In this document: piece after piece, positions 1 through 11,827 of the stretch | Position numbering within the stretch: position 1 is the stretch's first letter | Layout: each line of letters opens with the position of its first letter | Source: Botryotinia globosa | Lineage: Eukaryota > Ascomycota > Leotiomycetes > Helotiales > Sclerotiniaceae | Direction of reading: 5' to 3' | Length of the DNA: 64,000 bases | Assembly: GCA_014898425.1 (NCBI GenBank) | Contig: RCSZ01000013.1 | Location: 1,419,501-1,483,500 of the forward strand | The notes under the pieces: generated by a model | The model's database searches: none | The model's input: the letters and a program-made list of their open reading frames with translations, nothing else | What the model was told of the DNA's origin: nothing | Program-made: the position numbers and the translations under genes

Positions 1-1593
1 ACCAAAGAACGAGAGCTTTGGTCTCACTCATTGATATTCCAGCTGGATGGGCTCTTCGATATATCAATCTTTTTTTCACGCCCTCGTGAGTCATCATCTT
101 TACATAAAGGAGATCAGATGTTAAAGGTTGATAGTTTCGTCCTGTTGCCCTTGAGTGATAGTATCACTGCTACAGAAGTAGGTAAGATCATAGGGGTATT
201 CCGTGAGTTCGGCAACGCTATAGCTACCTTTCTCTCGCTGATTGTTTGAAGTCGTTGGGTTCCTGGTTATGTTCGCCGTCACAGCCTGGTTGGTTCGCGG
301 TCTGCAAGTTCTAGCAGGTTCGACTAAGCGTGCTATCACTGAAAGGGCGGAAGAAATGGGCGCCGAGAATGATGCTATTCCTCTCGCAGTGTCGAGTAAC
401 ACCAACTTCACGTCAACCGATACAATTAGTCCTATACAAGAACAAGAGCTAGCTGTGATTAGAAATGCTACAGATCCACGAGAGTCACCGGAAACAGAAA
501 GTCCACCGCCAGAAGCTATCTCTAGTACCACTCAGGTTCAACAAGAGCCATTACCACTCACACGAGCTCAAGTATGGGCGGCATTCATTAACAGGAACTT
601 AGATTTACTTACCTACAGCGTCATGTTCCTTTTCATAGGAATTCCAGTTTACTATGCTACCGGTTATGCAATGCCAGTACAACTTACTTTTAACGTACTA
701 GCTTACTTTGCAGCACAATCCCTCCCAGTCCGTTGGAAGCAATTTTTACACCCTGTTTTACTATCATCTGGCATCACAATCCTTGGTATATGGATCTTGG
801 GACTTGTTAAAGGCAACAACCTAGATGAAATCTTAGGAGATTACAAAACCAATACTAAATATATCGCCTACTGGGATGGAGAAGGACATCTTCCTCTACC
901 CGGTGCTGGTGATATCTTGTGGGTTCTCCCATCTTGCAACACTCCTCTGGTTCCCACGAGATCCGAAAATCTTAGCTGACAACCTTCATCACTATAGTAA
1001 TAGCGTTCTCGACGCTTCCATCGTCTCCCTCGCTCTCCCCATGTTTCAATACCGCCACGAATTAAAATCACACTTCATTCCCATCACAATCCCCAGTGTT
1101 GTTCTCGCTATCGCTTCACTATTCGGTTATCCCCCTCTCTGCTACTCTCTCGGTATATCCCCTCCAATCTCTCTTTCATTCTCCGTGCGTTCATTAACTC
1201 TCGCCCTTGCTACCCCTGCCGCTACCAACCTGTAAGTACACTACATTCTTTTTCAAGCTTCCAAATCGGCCAGTAACAAACTAACCGTTTGCTCTCTCAA
1301 GCGGCGGGAACACCAACGCAGCTGCCGCTCTTGCCATCATGTCCGGTATTCTCGGTGTTTTGATTGGTCAACGTCTTCTTACTTTCCTCAAAATCCGCCC
1401 TGATGATTACATCACCATCGGAGTTGCCATGGGTGGAAATGCAAGCGCAATAGCTACTGCATTATTACTAGTTAGTGATCCGAGAGCTGCAGCTTTAAGT
1501 AGTTTGAGTATGAGTCTCTTTGGGATTGTGACTCTGGCGTTGACTTCTGTGCCGCCGGTAGTGGATATTATCAGGGGGTTGGTCGGGTTGTAG
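1..1593 (+). CDS. LrgA/LrgB-type membrane transporter, 5' partial
   Basis: The gene enters from the left edge and ends at the stop at 1591-1593. Five exons fit: <1-85, 135-202, 252-918, 998-1231 and 1302-1593, with short GT-AG introns (49, 49, 79 and 70 nt). The first two exons give an LrgA-like end (IPAGWALRYINLFF, then FVLLPLS and EVGKIIGVF). A charged linker at about 330-540 is followed by the LrgB half with LDASIVSLALPMFQYR, GGNTNAAAALAIMSG and VAMGGNASAIATALL. The same LrgA-LrgB fusion architecture occurs in the plant chloroplast glycolate/glycerate exchanger PLGG1 and, as separate proteins, in bacteria. In fungi the substrate is not established, so organic acid transport across a membrane is inference. 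The start codon lies outside the window. Confidence 0.85.
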
Positions 1594-2100
1594 GAATTTT
1601 GAAAAGAGATAAAGGAGAAGATACGTAGATGTTGGCATTATAGAGGTTAGAAAGTAAGATGATGTACATTTTAGACTTGGAAGAATCAGAATTCTTGAAT
1701 AATAACATCCTAAGACGTACCGAGTATCAACAGATATACTTGCGTCTCCTTCAAATTTTCTTCTTCTTAATCTATATCACTCTGTATCCCCCCACTCCTC
1801 TATCTTTCCTCGCACAAAGCCTTTGGAGTAGCATCAGGCGTATTTGATAGAAAGCCTAAGCTTCAACCTCCAATCCCATTACTCCTCTCCTTCTCCCCCT
1901 CATCTCACAATCAAACCTCTCACACATCCTACATCTCACGCCTCCCGCCCCTCTCAAATAAACATATAGTAGATAGTAGTATGATAATATATACCAACTA
2001 AAACTATGTAATCTCGATCCAATCCCAAATCAATTATCAAATCAACCAACCTATTCTTCCAAATCTCCACTCCCCATCTCGCAAATCTCGAATACATAAC

Positions 2101-2277
2101 ATATCCAATATCCAATATCCAATATCCAATATCCAATATCCAATATCCAATATCCAATATCCAATATCCAATATCCAATATCCAATATCCAATATCCAAT
2201 ATCCAATATCCAATATCCAATATCCAATATCCAATATCCAATATCCAATATCCAATATCCAATATCCAATATCCAAT
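2101..2277. repeat. 7-bp minisatellite, unit TCCAATA, about 25 copies
   Basis: The unit TCCAATA repeats head to tail essentially without a mismatch over about 177 bp. Because 7 is not a multiple of 3, all three minus frames stay open and encode the same seven-residue period, which explains the apparent overlapping ORFs here. Confidence 0.97.
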
Positions 2278-2489
2278 CCCCCCCTCTAAAATAAGATAAC
2301 ATAAACTCCTTCCCTAGCTCTCCAAATCTCTACATCTCTCAGTGAACATACAGTACCATATAATATCATATAATCCAACATAATACTATATCATATAAAC
2401 CAATATAATACTATATAATCCAATCACAAAAAATACCTACTTATTATACTTCTCTATCTATACATATATATATCCATCCATATATTCAT

Positions 2490-2490
2490 C

Positions 2491-2519
<29 letters not shown>
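2490..2519. repeat. CATA microsatellite
   Basis: About seven tandem copies of the tetranucleotide CATA lie in AT-rich intergenic DNA. Confidence 0.85.
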
Positions 2520-2521
<2 letters not shown>

Positions 2522-3214
2522 GCTAATAAAAATTAACAATCAAGAATACAAATACTATATTCATTTTAATAATATAGAAAGAAGAGAGTGAAATAATCAA
2601 ACAATATAAATAACTCCTAGAGTTCTAAAGGGATTGATTATATAACACTCTTAATATCTGAATCCATAAATGAATTAATATATATGAGTATCTATATATG
2701 TCGTACTTTCATCTTAACTTCAATATACGAGTAAATGAATAAATACAGATACAGCTATATAGATAGCTATATCATATCGACTCATCCGATGTGCACCGAA
2801 TGTATATAGATGAAAAATCAATGATGCGATATATCTCAAGCTCAACATACCATGGTTGTGTTAAGAAAATGAACTCAAGGAGGGAGTATTATGATTATTA
2901 TTGTTGGTGTTCGATATCACGGATCACAAGATACTTGGTATTGTTTGTCTTGAGTATGAATGTGTAGGTATGGAATTTGTATTTAGTATAGGTGGGTAGG
3001 TAGGTAGTGAGAGCATTAGTTTTCATGCGATTTTTCTATAGTAGGAGAGGGATAACTTCTGGAATTTCAGGAAAGAGCTTTTGTGTCAAATGGACTGCGC
3101 TGTGCGAGACCGTTTGAATCCAGACCTTCTCTCCTGCTCTTCCTCCCAAATGTTCAACAACGATTTCATCTATACCCCCTTCTTTTCTCCGTTCACCCGT
3201 GGAACTCTCACACC

Positions 3215-3736
3215 TTACAACTTCCCCTCAAGCACCATCTTTCCTCCCATATATCCACACATCCCCATCAATCCCATCTGAAACAACCAAAACCAAATAC
3301 CCTTGTATCTTCCCTTTCCGCCCACACCCCCCTTACTATACCCCCTCATGTAAATCCACCTACTGACCGTCCATGCGCCCCCCAATGCGGCTGCCGATCG
3401 CGGGAACTCCAATCCAGCAACCAACATTGCCGCCACCGCTACCGAGTGGTTCTCTGTGAAATTCGCATGTGCGCGCTGTGCGCAGTTGAACTGATGTGCT
3501 GCGGTGTCGGTACGGGAGGAGGGGGCATAGGCGGCTGGATAGTCGATTTTGGCGGCTTTGCGGTAGGAACCGGTGTTGATGCCGTGCCAGAAGTTGAGGA
3601 CGAAGGTGGAGGTTGCGGCGAGGATTACGTAGCTGGGAGGGAGGTGTTAGTGGCATGGGAAAATGAAGGTGCAAGATGCAGGGAGGGCAAATTTATGTCC
3701 ATACCCGTAATCGGCATCGAGAGTGATGGTAACCAT
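3215..3736 (-). CDS. Microsomal glutathione S-transferase 3 (MAPEG family)
   Basis: Two exons, 3736-3705 and 3632-3215, are joined over a 72-nt intron (donor GTATGG, branch CACTAACA, acceptor CCCAG). They give a 149-residue protein, the usual MGST3 length. Family marks in order are the N-terminus MVTITLDADYGYVILAA, FVLNFWHGIN, YAPSSRTD, FNCAQRAHANFTEN (the glutathione-contacting RAHxNxxE-type motif), LEFPRSAAALGGAW and a final hydrophobic helix ending EGKL. Four membrane segments are expected. MGST3 proteins conjugate glutathione to lipophilic substrates or reduce lipid hydroperoxides in the ER or outer mitochondrial membrane. The start follows from the conserved MVTITL opening, which would be missed if only the open frame starting at 3436 were used. 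Confidence 0.93.
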
Positions 3737-5955
3737 GTTTCTGGATTGATTTGAATCTTTTGAGATATGTGTTGTTGCGTGTGGAAAATGTATCGAATTA
3801 TAGAAATCGAGGTATATGCGTATTAATGCCTCTCAAAAATGGTAAATCGAACGAATTGATTAGAGAAACTGTACAGTACTTTCCTCTTCTTACTTTCCTC
3901 AACAAAAACAGCAAGTCCCCTCGCAATATAAACAAACCCAAGCTCAAAAAATCCACTCAAACCAAACCGCATCCAACCACAACCACAACCACATCCACAT
4001 CCACATCCACATCCACCCAGGCAAACGTATTAGAAATCAAAGATCGCTCCAAAGACCAAAGACCTTCGACCTTCATCGAAACACAGACCTTCCAAGCTCC
4101 AAACCATGAATGTGGAGAAGGAAAATCGTAGACCTCGGACATATATCTCCTCCGCGCCCCGACTCATGCTGTCTTCTTTCCTCCGTGTCGTCGGACTTCG
4201 TGCCATGCATCTACACATGAGTACATCCACATGCGTAGAGATGTATGTGAGTCTGTGTATGTGTATAAAAGTCCCCCGTCCATCCGCCCGTACGATATGA
4301 ATCTCACCCACCTCTGCTCTCGTAAACACGCGTGCGTGGTAAATCGGGTACGATGAGAAGTAAGCATCTTGGTCATCCGGCATCCATCAATCGGCGAGAT
4401 ACATCACATCTCACTCCGTATCACTTGCTTCACTCACAATCCGAGCGTATCCACCACGACCGGACATTCTCCCTCGGAGACGGGGTGCTAACTGAGAAAT
4501 GAGACAAGAAGAGAGGAAGGGAATGCGTGAATTTATACTCACTCATTTCACATCCGTATTATAGGTATTATTTGATAGGTACTAGATTGGCGTATCTAGT
4601 AGGTAAGTGGTGTGTTGAGTAATCACTCAAGTGAATGATAGATGAGCACGTCATGTCCATGAAATATCTTCTCATTGGAGTCAGGTAGTTTGCTCTGTCG
4701 ACATGGGATTCCGTTGTTGGGAACATACCTAGGTATGGATGTATTGGCAACTTAGAATGGAGAATCGTGGTGATTGATTGCATATATTATGCTTAAGGTT
4801 ACCTACTCCATGCCGAACCAAACCATCGGGTATCAATCAATCCCTTCCCTGCCCTTCCTGCCTTTCCGGTTCCACAAGAGCATACAATGAGTTTATCTAT
4901 CAAATCAGTATTAATACAACCAACTCATTATATATACATACATTCGTACGTAGCCAAATACCCATAAACTCAACTTTTGATAATCAACATCACAATCTCA
5001 GTTCTCAATGCCATTCCTCCCTCCCCTCCCCCTTCTCTTCGTTTCCATACAATATCTCCTATACCCCGTCGTCTACCTACCCATCCATCTATTCCGACAT
5101 TTCAACCTCTTTTCAAACAAATCCTGCACACTACACCATCCTCTCCATCTATTACAATATTAGATTCTATATACATATTACAATAGCAAATATCAAACAA
5201 CAATCAGTCCTACATTTACTCCAACATCCTCTCTCAATTCCCAATTCCCAATTCAATATCTTGATACACACATACACACATACACACATAAATAGATAAA
5301 TATAGTACATATAAATTACACTCAATACTACTATCTCATCTCCTCTTTTTCCCCCTTTTCCCTTTCTCCTCTACTTCGCCAGGAAATGAAATCATCTCAT
5401 CTCATCTCATCTTTTCTATCCATCTATCCATACATCCATACATCTTCTATACGATCTAGAGAATACTGAGGGAGAAAGGGTGTAGGAATCTGTGTTTATA
5501 TGTTTATGTATCTATTTACATTTTCACCGAGGGAAATATAGAGTTGGATATAAAATGAGGGAGAGGAGAGTTAATTAGCGAAAACATATTGAAAGATAAG
5601 ATACAAGATATGAAATCTAAATTACAAAATATTGAGATTCGATTTAATAAGAAAAGGAGCTTAGAACTTGATAACGAGGAGTAGGAGGGTATGAGATGAG
5701 ATATGCAAATTCAAACGAGAGATTATATCTATTGGTGGGTAGAAAATGGGAAGATATCTAGACTTTGTTTTTACACTGATTACTTGGTGCTTTCGCTTCC
5801 AGAACGAGTACGTACATTATATGGAAGTGTCGCTCTGCACTGTAATGTAATGTGATAGTCATCACATCAATCCCAAGCTACATGATAAATACTCACTAAT
5901 CAACAATTCATTATTCCCATCTCTCGATTCCCCCCTCAAACCTCCCTCAACCCCA
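3737..5955. other. Long spacer without a recognised gene
   Basis: This is the 5' side of MGST3 and the 3' side of the epoxide hydrolase. It contains short repeats (an ACATCC-type tract at about 3974-4016 and ATCTC copies at about 5391-5412), polypyrimidine stretches and AT-rich DNA. Several ORFs of 60-170 codons exist on both strands, but they are compositionally biased and match no family I recognise. Confidence 0.6.
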
Positions 5956-7339
5956 TTATACCCCATCATACCCATTCTTCCCCTTCACCACCCCAAACGC
6001 TCCACCCCCCTTCCCAAACATAGCTCTCATATCCCTGGCCAACAACTCCGGCTTCTCGTACGCATAGAAATGTCCTCCCCCCTCTTTCGAATTATCACTC
6101 TCAAAAACCACATCTCCCAACTTTCTCCCCCACGCCTTCGGCACCACCACCAGCTCCTTCGGATTAAACGTCAATCCCAATTTCACCTCCCCAATATAAA
6201 TACTCGCATCATCCATCGTCATTTTTCTCTCCCCAGGCTCCGTATGCTTGAATTCATAGTAAATTCTATGAGCGGCTCCGGGGCCCGCCCGCGAAAATTG
6301 ATAGATAGATATCCAGGTGAGGATTTGATCGTCGGTCCACGGATACGCATCTGTCCAATCGTGAAGTTTCTCATAAATCCACGCGAGCAATGCGACGGGG
6401 GAATCGTGCAGTGCGTAGGCGAGTGTTTGCGGCTTGGTAGATTGTTCCAAAAAGTATCCGCGGCCTTCCTCCTCGAACCATTTGGTTCGAGCGAATCCCT
6501 CTAGCTCGGCCTGTGAATAGGAAGTGGATGCCTCTTGGTCGGTGGGAGGTTTTCCTATGACCATGTTGATATGGCTTGCTTTGCACTGTGTGATGTTAAT
6601 ATCTTTATAGACATGCCGAATGTACCCAGAATCCAAGACAGAACACTCACATGTTTAGGATACAATTTCCCGATAGCTCTCGTGATGAACATACCCCAAT
6701 CTCCACCCTGCGTAACATACTCATCATAACCCAATTGCAACATCAATTTATGACAAGTTTCCGCATACTGAGCTATGGCGAATCCACGTTTCTTGACCCC
6801 TTCACTAAATCCATAATTGGGAAGTGAAGGGGCAACAATATGGAATGCTGGACCTCCTGGTTGTTGAAGAAGTGGAAGAAGTTGGATAACTTCCAAGAAT
6901 GATCCTGGCCCTGTTGATACATTCACATTAGCATTCATCGCTTCTCCCTCCCAGACAGCCTTCACCAATCCTCATCCCCACCCCTAAAGAAAAGAAAAGA
7001 AGAAGAAAATCACGCACACCCATGAACAAAAAGCAACGGCACAGCCCCCTTCACCTCACTCTTCTGCCACAAAAAATGCACATCCAACTCCCCAAAGCCA
7101 TCGACCTCGACACCCGTCGTAAACTGGGCTCCCTCCAACTGATTATTAAGATTTTCTTCCGCAACTCTCCAATCCCATTGCTCCCACGCTTTCGCCAGCC
7201 GCTTCACGTCGGACAACGGAGCACCCATATCCCATTCAGCATTCTCGAGTTCGTCGGGGAATTCGGCGAGGGAAAGCTTGGATTTGAGCGTGTCGATTTT
7301 GGCTTGGGGGACGGAGATTTGGAAGGGCTGGGGAGACAT
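5956..7339 (-). CDS. Epoxide hydrolase with EHN domain (microsomal type)
   Basis: Three exons, 7339-7018, 6910-6651 and 6585-5956, with introns of 107 and 65 nt, give 403 residues. The N-terminal EHN lid domain (about 1-105) carries the typical DxxRLxxxW-like helix ([16 protein letters not shown]). The alpha/beta-hydrolase follows with the oxyanion-hole HGWPGS (about 106-111, rebuilt across intron 1), the nucleophile elbow GGDWG with Asp about 178, a cap with [16 protein letters not shown], and the catalytic His in GGHF at about 366. This family opens epoxides to diols, acting in detoxification or in secondary and lipid metabolism. There is no obvious signal peptide. MGST3 lies on the same strand some 2.2 kb downstream, so two xenobiotic-type enzymes are neighbours, but nothing shows co-regulation. 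Confidence 0.93.
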
Positions 7340-7734
7340 GTTGATTTGAGGGGTGTGATGAGTTATTTGAAGGAGATAGGATGAGGTATATCAGATAAGG
7401 AAGTAGATGATCTTAGAGCCCGGCGTCCAATTCAAGAAACCCGATGAATCAATTGATGAATCCAACTTCCAACCAGCAAATTGTGAAGGCCAGTAATCAA
7501 TTCGATAGTAACCACAGAAGAAAGTAAAGAAACAACATCCGTCAATCCCAAACATACCTACGATACCTACCTACATATACCTCCCACGCCCTCGCACTTC
7601 GGAGCAACCAACCCTGCCGACACTCTTACCCCGCATCAAGACTCCAAGGGTTCTCCACCAGTCCTAGGTAGGTAACAACCACGACATCCATCATCCATAA
7701 ACGTCATACGATGAGTGCATCAGGTCGGTATTAA

Positions 7735-8040
7735 TTGGATTAGGTGATATTATCTTATAAGCAAAAAATCTATCTGAATATAAGTTTGAAGATAGTTTTA
7801 TAAACTAATTAATGTTTTATAATTTGAAATGATATAAGCTTTTTAGGTTATAGATATAGGATATAAAGTCTATTTAAATACTTTCTTATAATTTAAAAAA
7901 CAGTTTTTAATTAGATAAAAATATAATCTATTAATCCAGTATAACTAATAACCAAATATTTCATTCTAATTCAATTAATATGGTATCCTATTATCCTTCA
8001 AACCTCTTAATTACATACGTAGGATAGATATCCTTATCCT
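7735..8040. other. AT-rich block, possible mutated repeat relic
   Basis: The sequence is overwhelmingly A/T and free of simple repeat structure, unlike the flanks. Such islands in Pezizomycotina are often old transposons mutated by repeat-induced point mutation (RIP). No transposon protein or terminal repeat is recognisable, so this is only a possibility. Confidence 0.4.
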
Positions 8041-8394
8041 TTAAGGTTTCGGGATCGTGTAGGTCCACGGGTAGTCTTGCATACCTCCCTGATAGTGAGT
8101 ATTAACCACCCGCCTACTATTGATTACTCTATGAGACCAACTCCGAATCTCTATTTTCTAAAGAGAATCAAATAAACATACTATACCTACCTAATATCCC
8201 CTTCCCCTCATGGTTTTAACCTCCCATCCTCTCATACTCTCTCACTCACACTCATATACTTCCATACTTCTTTACACTTCTATACTCCTATTCCCACACT
8301 CTCACACTCCTATTCTCACATTTCTATACTTATACTCCTATATTTCTACTCCTATATATTCATTTTTATATTTCTATATTCATTTTTATATTTC

Positions 8395-8597
8395 TATATT
8401 CTTTTATATTCTTTTATATTCTTTTATATTCTTTTATATTCTTTTATATTCTTTTATATATTTCTATATTCTTTTATATTCTTTTATATTCTTTTATATT
8501 CTTTTATATTCTTTTATATTCTTTTATATTCTTTTATATTCTTTTATATTCTTTTATATTCTTTTATATTCTTTTATATTCTTTTATATTCTTTTAA
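8395..8597. repeat. 10-bp minisatellite, unit TATTCTTTTA, about 20 copies
   Basis: Tandem near-perfect decamers run from about 8395, with one interruption near 8455-8465, to 8597. They are embedded in a larger T-rich tract (about 8210-8900) containing TTTCTATA variants. Confidence 0.92.
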
Positions 8598-9077
8598 TTT
8601 TCTATTTCTTTATTTTTATTTTTATTTTTTCATTTCTATATTTCTATATTTCTATATTTCTATATTCCTATACTCCTATATTCCTATTCCTATACTTTTA
8701 TTTTTATACTTCTATATTCTTTTATACTCTTTTATTTATACTCATATACTTCCATACTCTTTTACACTTTTATATTTCTATTTTTACACTCCCACTCCCA
8801 CACTCCCTCCTACACTCACACTCCCACACCCTCATACTCTCTCATACCCTCATATCCATATATTCAAAACCTATAATTATAAAATCTTATATCCCTTCAA
8901 AATCTATTTAACTCTTTAACTCTTTAACTCTAAAAAAATAAAAATTAAAAACTTCTTTCAAAGAGAATTATTAATCAGATTGTCTATTTTAAATATACTC
9001 TTAAATATACTCTTAAATATATACTCAAATATCTACCTATACACACACAAATATACCTATACATATACATACAAAAC

Positions 9078-9093
9078 ACACACACACACACAA
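9078..9093. repeat. CA microsatellite
   Basis: A short run of CA dinucleotides sits in an A-rich tract. Confidence 0.7.
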
Positions 9094-9449
9094 TATATAC
9101 AAAACACAATATATACACACAACACAATCAAACAACATCATTCATTTATTCATTCATTCACTATAATTTCATTACAAATCCATTTATGAAGTACCTACTC
9201 TCATACACAACCCTCATACACAACCCTCGTATACAATCTACCTATCCAGGTAGCTACCCACTCCAATATATCCATCCATACAACGACAAGAACGCCATTA
9301 CTTTAACATGAACCCATTAGCGCCTCATCCATAAGGTATTACCCGATTCTCATTACGCCTATAAACATCCACATTCACATCCACAACAACAACAACAACA
9401 TCAACATCAACATCAACATAACATTAATGTGCATATCAATCTATCTCCT

Positions 9450-11286
9450 CTACTTCCGCTTGCGCTTCAACTCCCAATTAACATCTTCAAATTCATCTGC
9501 CAATTCATCCGGAATACCCGATTCTTCCACAACTCCCAGAGGTAAATCAGGCCTAACTGGTTCCGTAACCAGAGCCTCTTCTGAAGACATTGATTTCTCA
9601 ATCCCTTTATCGCCAAGAAGGAAGTCTCCAAAGTATTTGATCACATTGAATACTTCTTCTCCCGTCGGAATAATGTTTTCTTTGGGGAGTAAAAATCCGT
9701 AGCTTCCGGTATCTCTGAGCTTGATTTGATAACTGTATCGCACGCGTAATTCGTGATAAACCCAATCGATAGCAGAACCACCTCCAGTTTCCATTCGGCT
9801 TGTCGATGAGTGGCCTGGTATTTTCGAGGAAACGGCACCTTCACAAGCGGAAGCAACAGTATATTGTTCGCCACTAGAAATTCTAATAGCCTTTGCAAGT
9901 CCCATACCAAGTTCTTCCAGATTTTCCAAACTAGGTGGCTCGGCCAAGCAAGAATAAGAATAAGGATATAAAACTTGTTGAGAGTATGAATGTAAATCCA
10001 AGAAACCAACAAAATGGACGTTATTGTTCTCCGTCTCATTCTTAGCCCATTCTGCAAATCGATGGGATTCAACAGCCTGGAAAGGTGCATCCCCTGGGTA
10101 ACTTTCGGAACAAGGATTACTTTGAGTCGATGCACCCCACTCAAAGCCGAATCCACGGTCTAGATCAACACCTCGACAGAATCGAAGATTGGTTTGTTGT
10201 CTGTTCTTGCGCCATAAACGGTCGTTCTCCCAAGTATACACATATCCATCCACATTGATAGTAGGAATCAGGACAAAGTCGAATTCTTGTAGAAGCTTTG
10301 TGATAGCAGGCGATTTCCCATAAGAAGTAATCAAAGACCAGGCCGTGTATGTAACGGAGCTCACGGATATCCATTCTCGAGCATGTAATCCACCGGATAA
10401 GATGATAGTTTGTCGTGGCTTAAGATTCTCCGAAGGTAGATTTGGCGATACGCCAATCCTTAAAGCTGGGATGTCGCGACCTTCGTAAGAAGTTCCAATG
10501 CTGATCATTCGAACGTGTGTCGAGAACATGGAAGACATGAGGCGCATCCATGGTACAATGACGGATAGTGGTTGATAGTTTTGAAAGAATACGTTGTCCA
10601 TCCCATCGACAGTGCTAGTTCTCAAAGCTGGGGTGAATGCCTTTTCAACATGTGTCGAGGGAAAAGCTACATCAGCATATGCCGTCGATGGATACGATTG
10701 ATAAATACTTTTCGCCAAGTCAGGCATTAGATAAGAGTATGAAGTCTGTAGAGATTTCGGCAAAAGGCCGAGTAAGGAGGGAATCTTTTTCATCAGTTAG
10801 CACTTCAACAACAGTAAAGATTGTTTCACGTACATCATCTTCTCTCAAATGAATATCTGCCCAGTTACTCGTAAACTCCCACACATCTAGGAAAAGTATA
10901 TCTGCAGCTTCTGCCAAAGCTTGTTCCTCCGCTGGCGTCGTGAGATTGAATCGAAGTACCTTATCGCCGCCATATTTTGCAAGCAAAGTCGCTGGGAGCT
11001 GGACATTGGACGGTCGCGACACACTCCCTGGTAGATGGGGTTTCTTTGCGACCTTTGGGGGAAGACGGAAGATCTTTTCTACCGCAGCATCCCGCAGCCA
11101 GTTTAAGTTGGGGAGCACATTGCGGTATTTAATGCCCGACTCTTCCTGTGGAGGATATCGCGGGGTTACAGGTGACAAGTGAGCATGACCATCCGTAGCC
11201 CACGGTGCTGCGACGACATACGGGATACAAAGGAGACTTGATACCAGAAGAATAAACAATGATAATGTCGAGTGAGATTGCGACAT
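9450..11286 (-). CDS. ecm14: ECM14-type inactive metallocarboxypeptidase
   Basis: Two exons, 11286-10834 and 10784-9450, around a 49-nt intron (GTACGT donor, GCTAAC branch, AAAAG acceptor) give 595 residues. A signal peptide with a leucine-rich core (about 8-26) leads into a propeptide region. A peptidase M14 domain follows, with the zinc ligands in HAREW (His about 285, Glu about 288) and DLHSYS, plus the [11 protein letters not shown] segment. The catalytic glutamate that precedes LRD in active carboxypeptidases is replaced by lysine (IKLRD, Lys about 506). This is the hallmark of the ECM14 family, which is linked to cell-wall organisation and has no measured carboxypeptidase activity. The acidic and basic tail ends KRKRK. 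The protein is probably secreted or vacuolar. Confidence 0.94.
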
Positions 11287-11827
11287 AATTACATTCGCAT
11301 TTAGGGATCGATTGAACTGTCAACAGACAATGAAGGTTGGTTGTGAGGTTGTGGGTCGTGCTTGGAATTATATTTGAGATGATTTGTGAGAGAGATAAAA
11401 TAAAGATTTTAGGAGGTGGCATGGTGGATAGATAGATAGTACTAAATGTCATTTAGGCCTAGAAGGTTGCCTGGTTCCTCGAACTTACCTAGAACTTACC
11501 TAGGTAATCATTGGTAAGATGGATTTCAGAAAGATTGTAAGATTACTCAAAAACAAAACATCAGACGGTATAGTAATAAGTAACACTGTATCAATTTGAT
11601 ATATCGTATTCATTGTAAGATTATGATATCTGCAACTGCCAAATTGACTGGTAGTACCTAGTATACCACCTACTTTGAATTGAACCTCTTCCATCCCATC
11701 TCATCTAATCCAACACTACCCAGGTAGGTATCTCATCATCTAGTCAATGTTAGATGCAATCACCGGGCGCGACACGTCATAGACCTGTAAATATATATCA
11801 GTACATAGCTAAAGTCCCCCAAGAAAG
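11287..11827. other. Spacer between ECM14 and a small same-strand gene
   Basis: This holds the promoter and 5' untranslated region of ECM14 and the 3' side of the next minus-strand gene. It contains ACCTAGGTAA-type motifs near 11485-11506 and ACCCAGGTAGGTA at about 11716. No coding region is recognisable. Confidence 0.6.

Larger units (their letters stand above)
1594..3214. other. Gene-free, repeat-rich spacer
   Basis: This is the stretch downstream of both the LrgB-type gene and the convergent MGST3 gene. It holds 3' untranslated sequence, a 7-bp minisatellite (2101-2277), a CATA microsatellite near 2490-2520 and AT-rich sequence with no credible coding region. Reading frames seen in the minisatellite are products of its period. 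Confidence 0.7.
7340..9449. other. Spacer with AT-rich block and minisatellites
   Basis: No coding region is supported. From the left it holds the promoter side of the epoxide hydrolase with copies of a CCTAGGTAGG-type motif (7663-7675), a very AT-rich block (7735-8040), a 10-bp minisatellite (8395-8597), CA and other short repeats at about 9060-9130, and AAC/ATC repeats at 9385-9420 just beyond the ECM14 stop. The 233-codon frame at 8210-8911 is entirely minisatellite and is not a gene. Confidence 0.7.

Noticed and set aside
1954..2302. Overlapping minus-strand frames with a seven-residue repeat
   Set aside because: They are wholly explained by the 7-bp minisatellite, which keeps all three frames open.
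3083..3754. 223-codon plus-strand frame
   Set aside because: It is antisense to the MGST3 gene, begins in repetitive spacer and has a Cys/His/Gly-biased composition. The minus strand gives a full known protein.
8210..8911. 233-codon frame rich in F, Y, I, L
   Set aside because: It is made of the 10-bp minisatellite and related T-rich repeats, with no domain.
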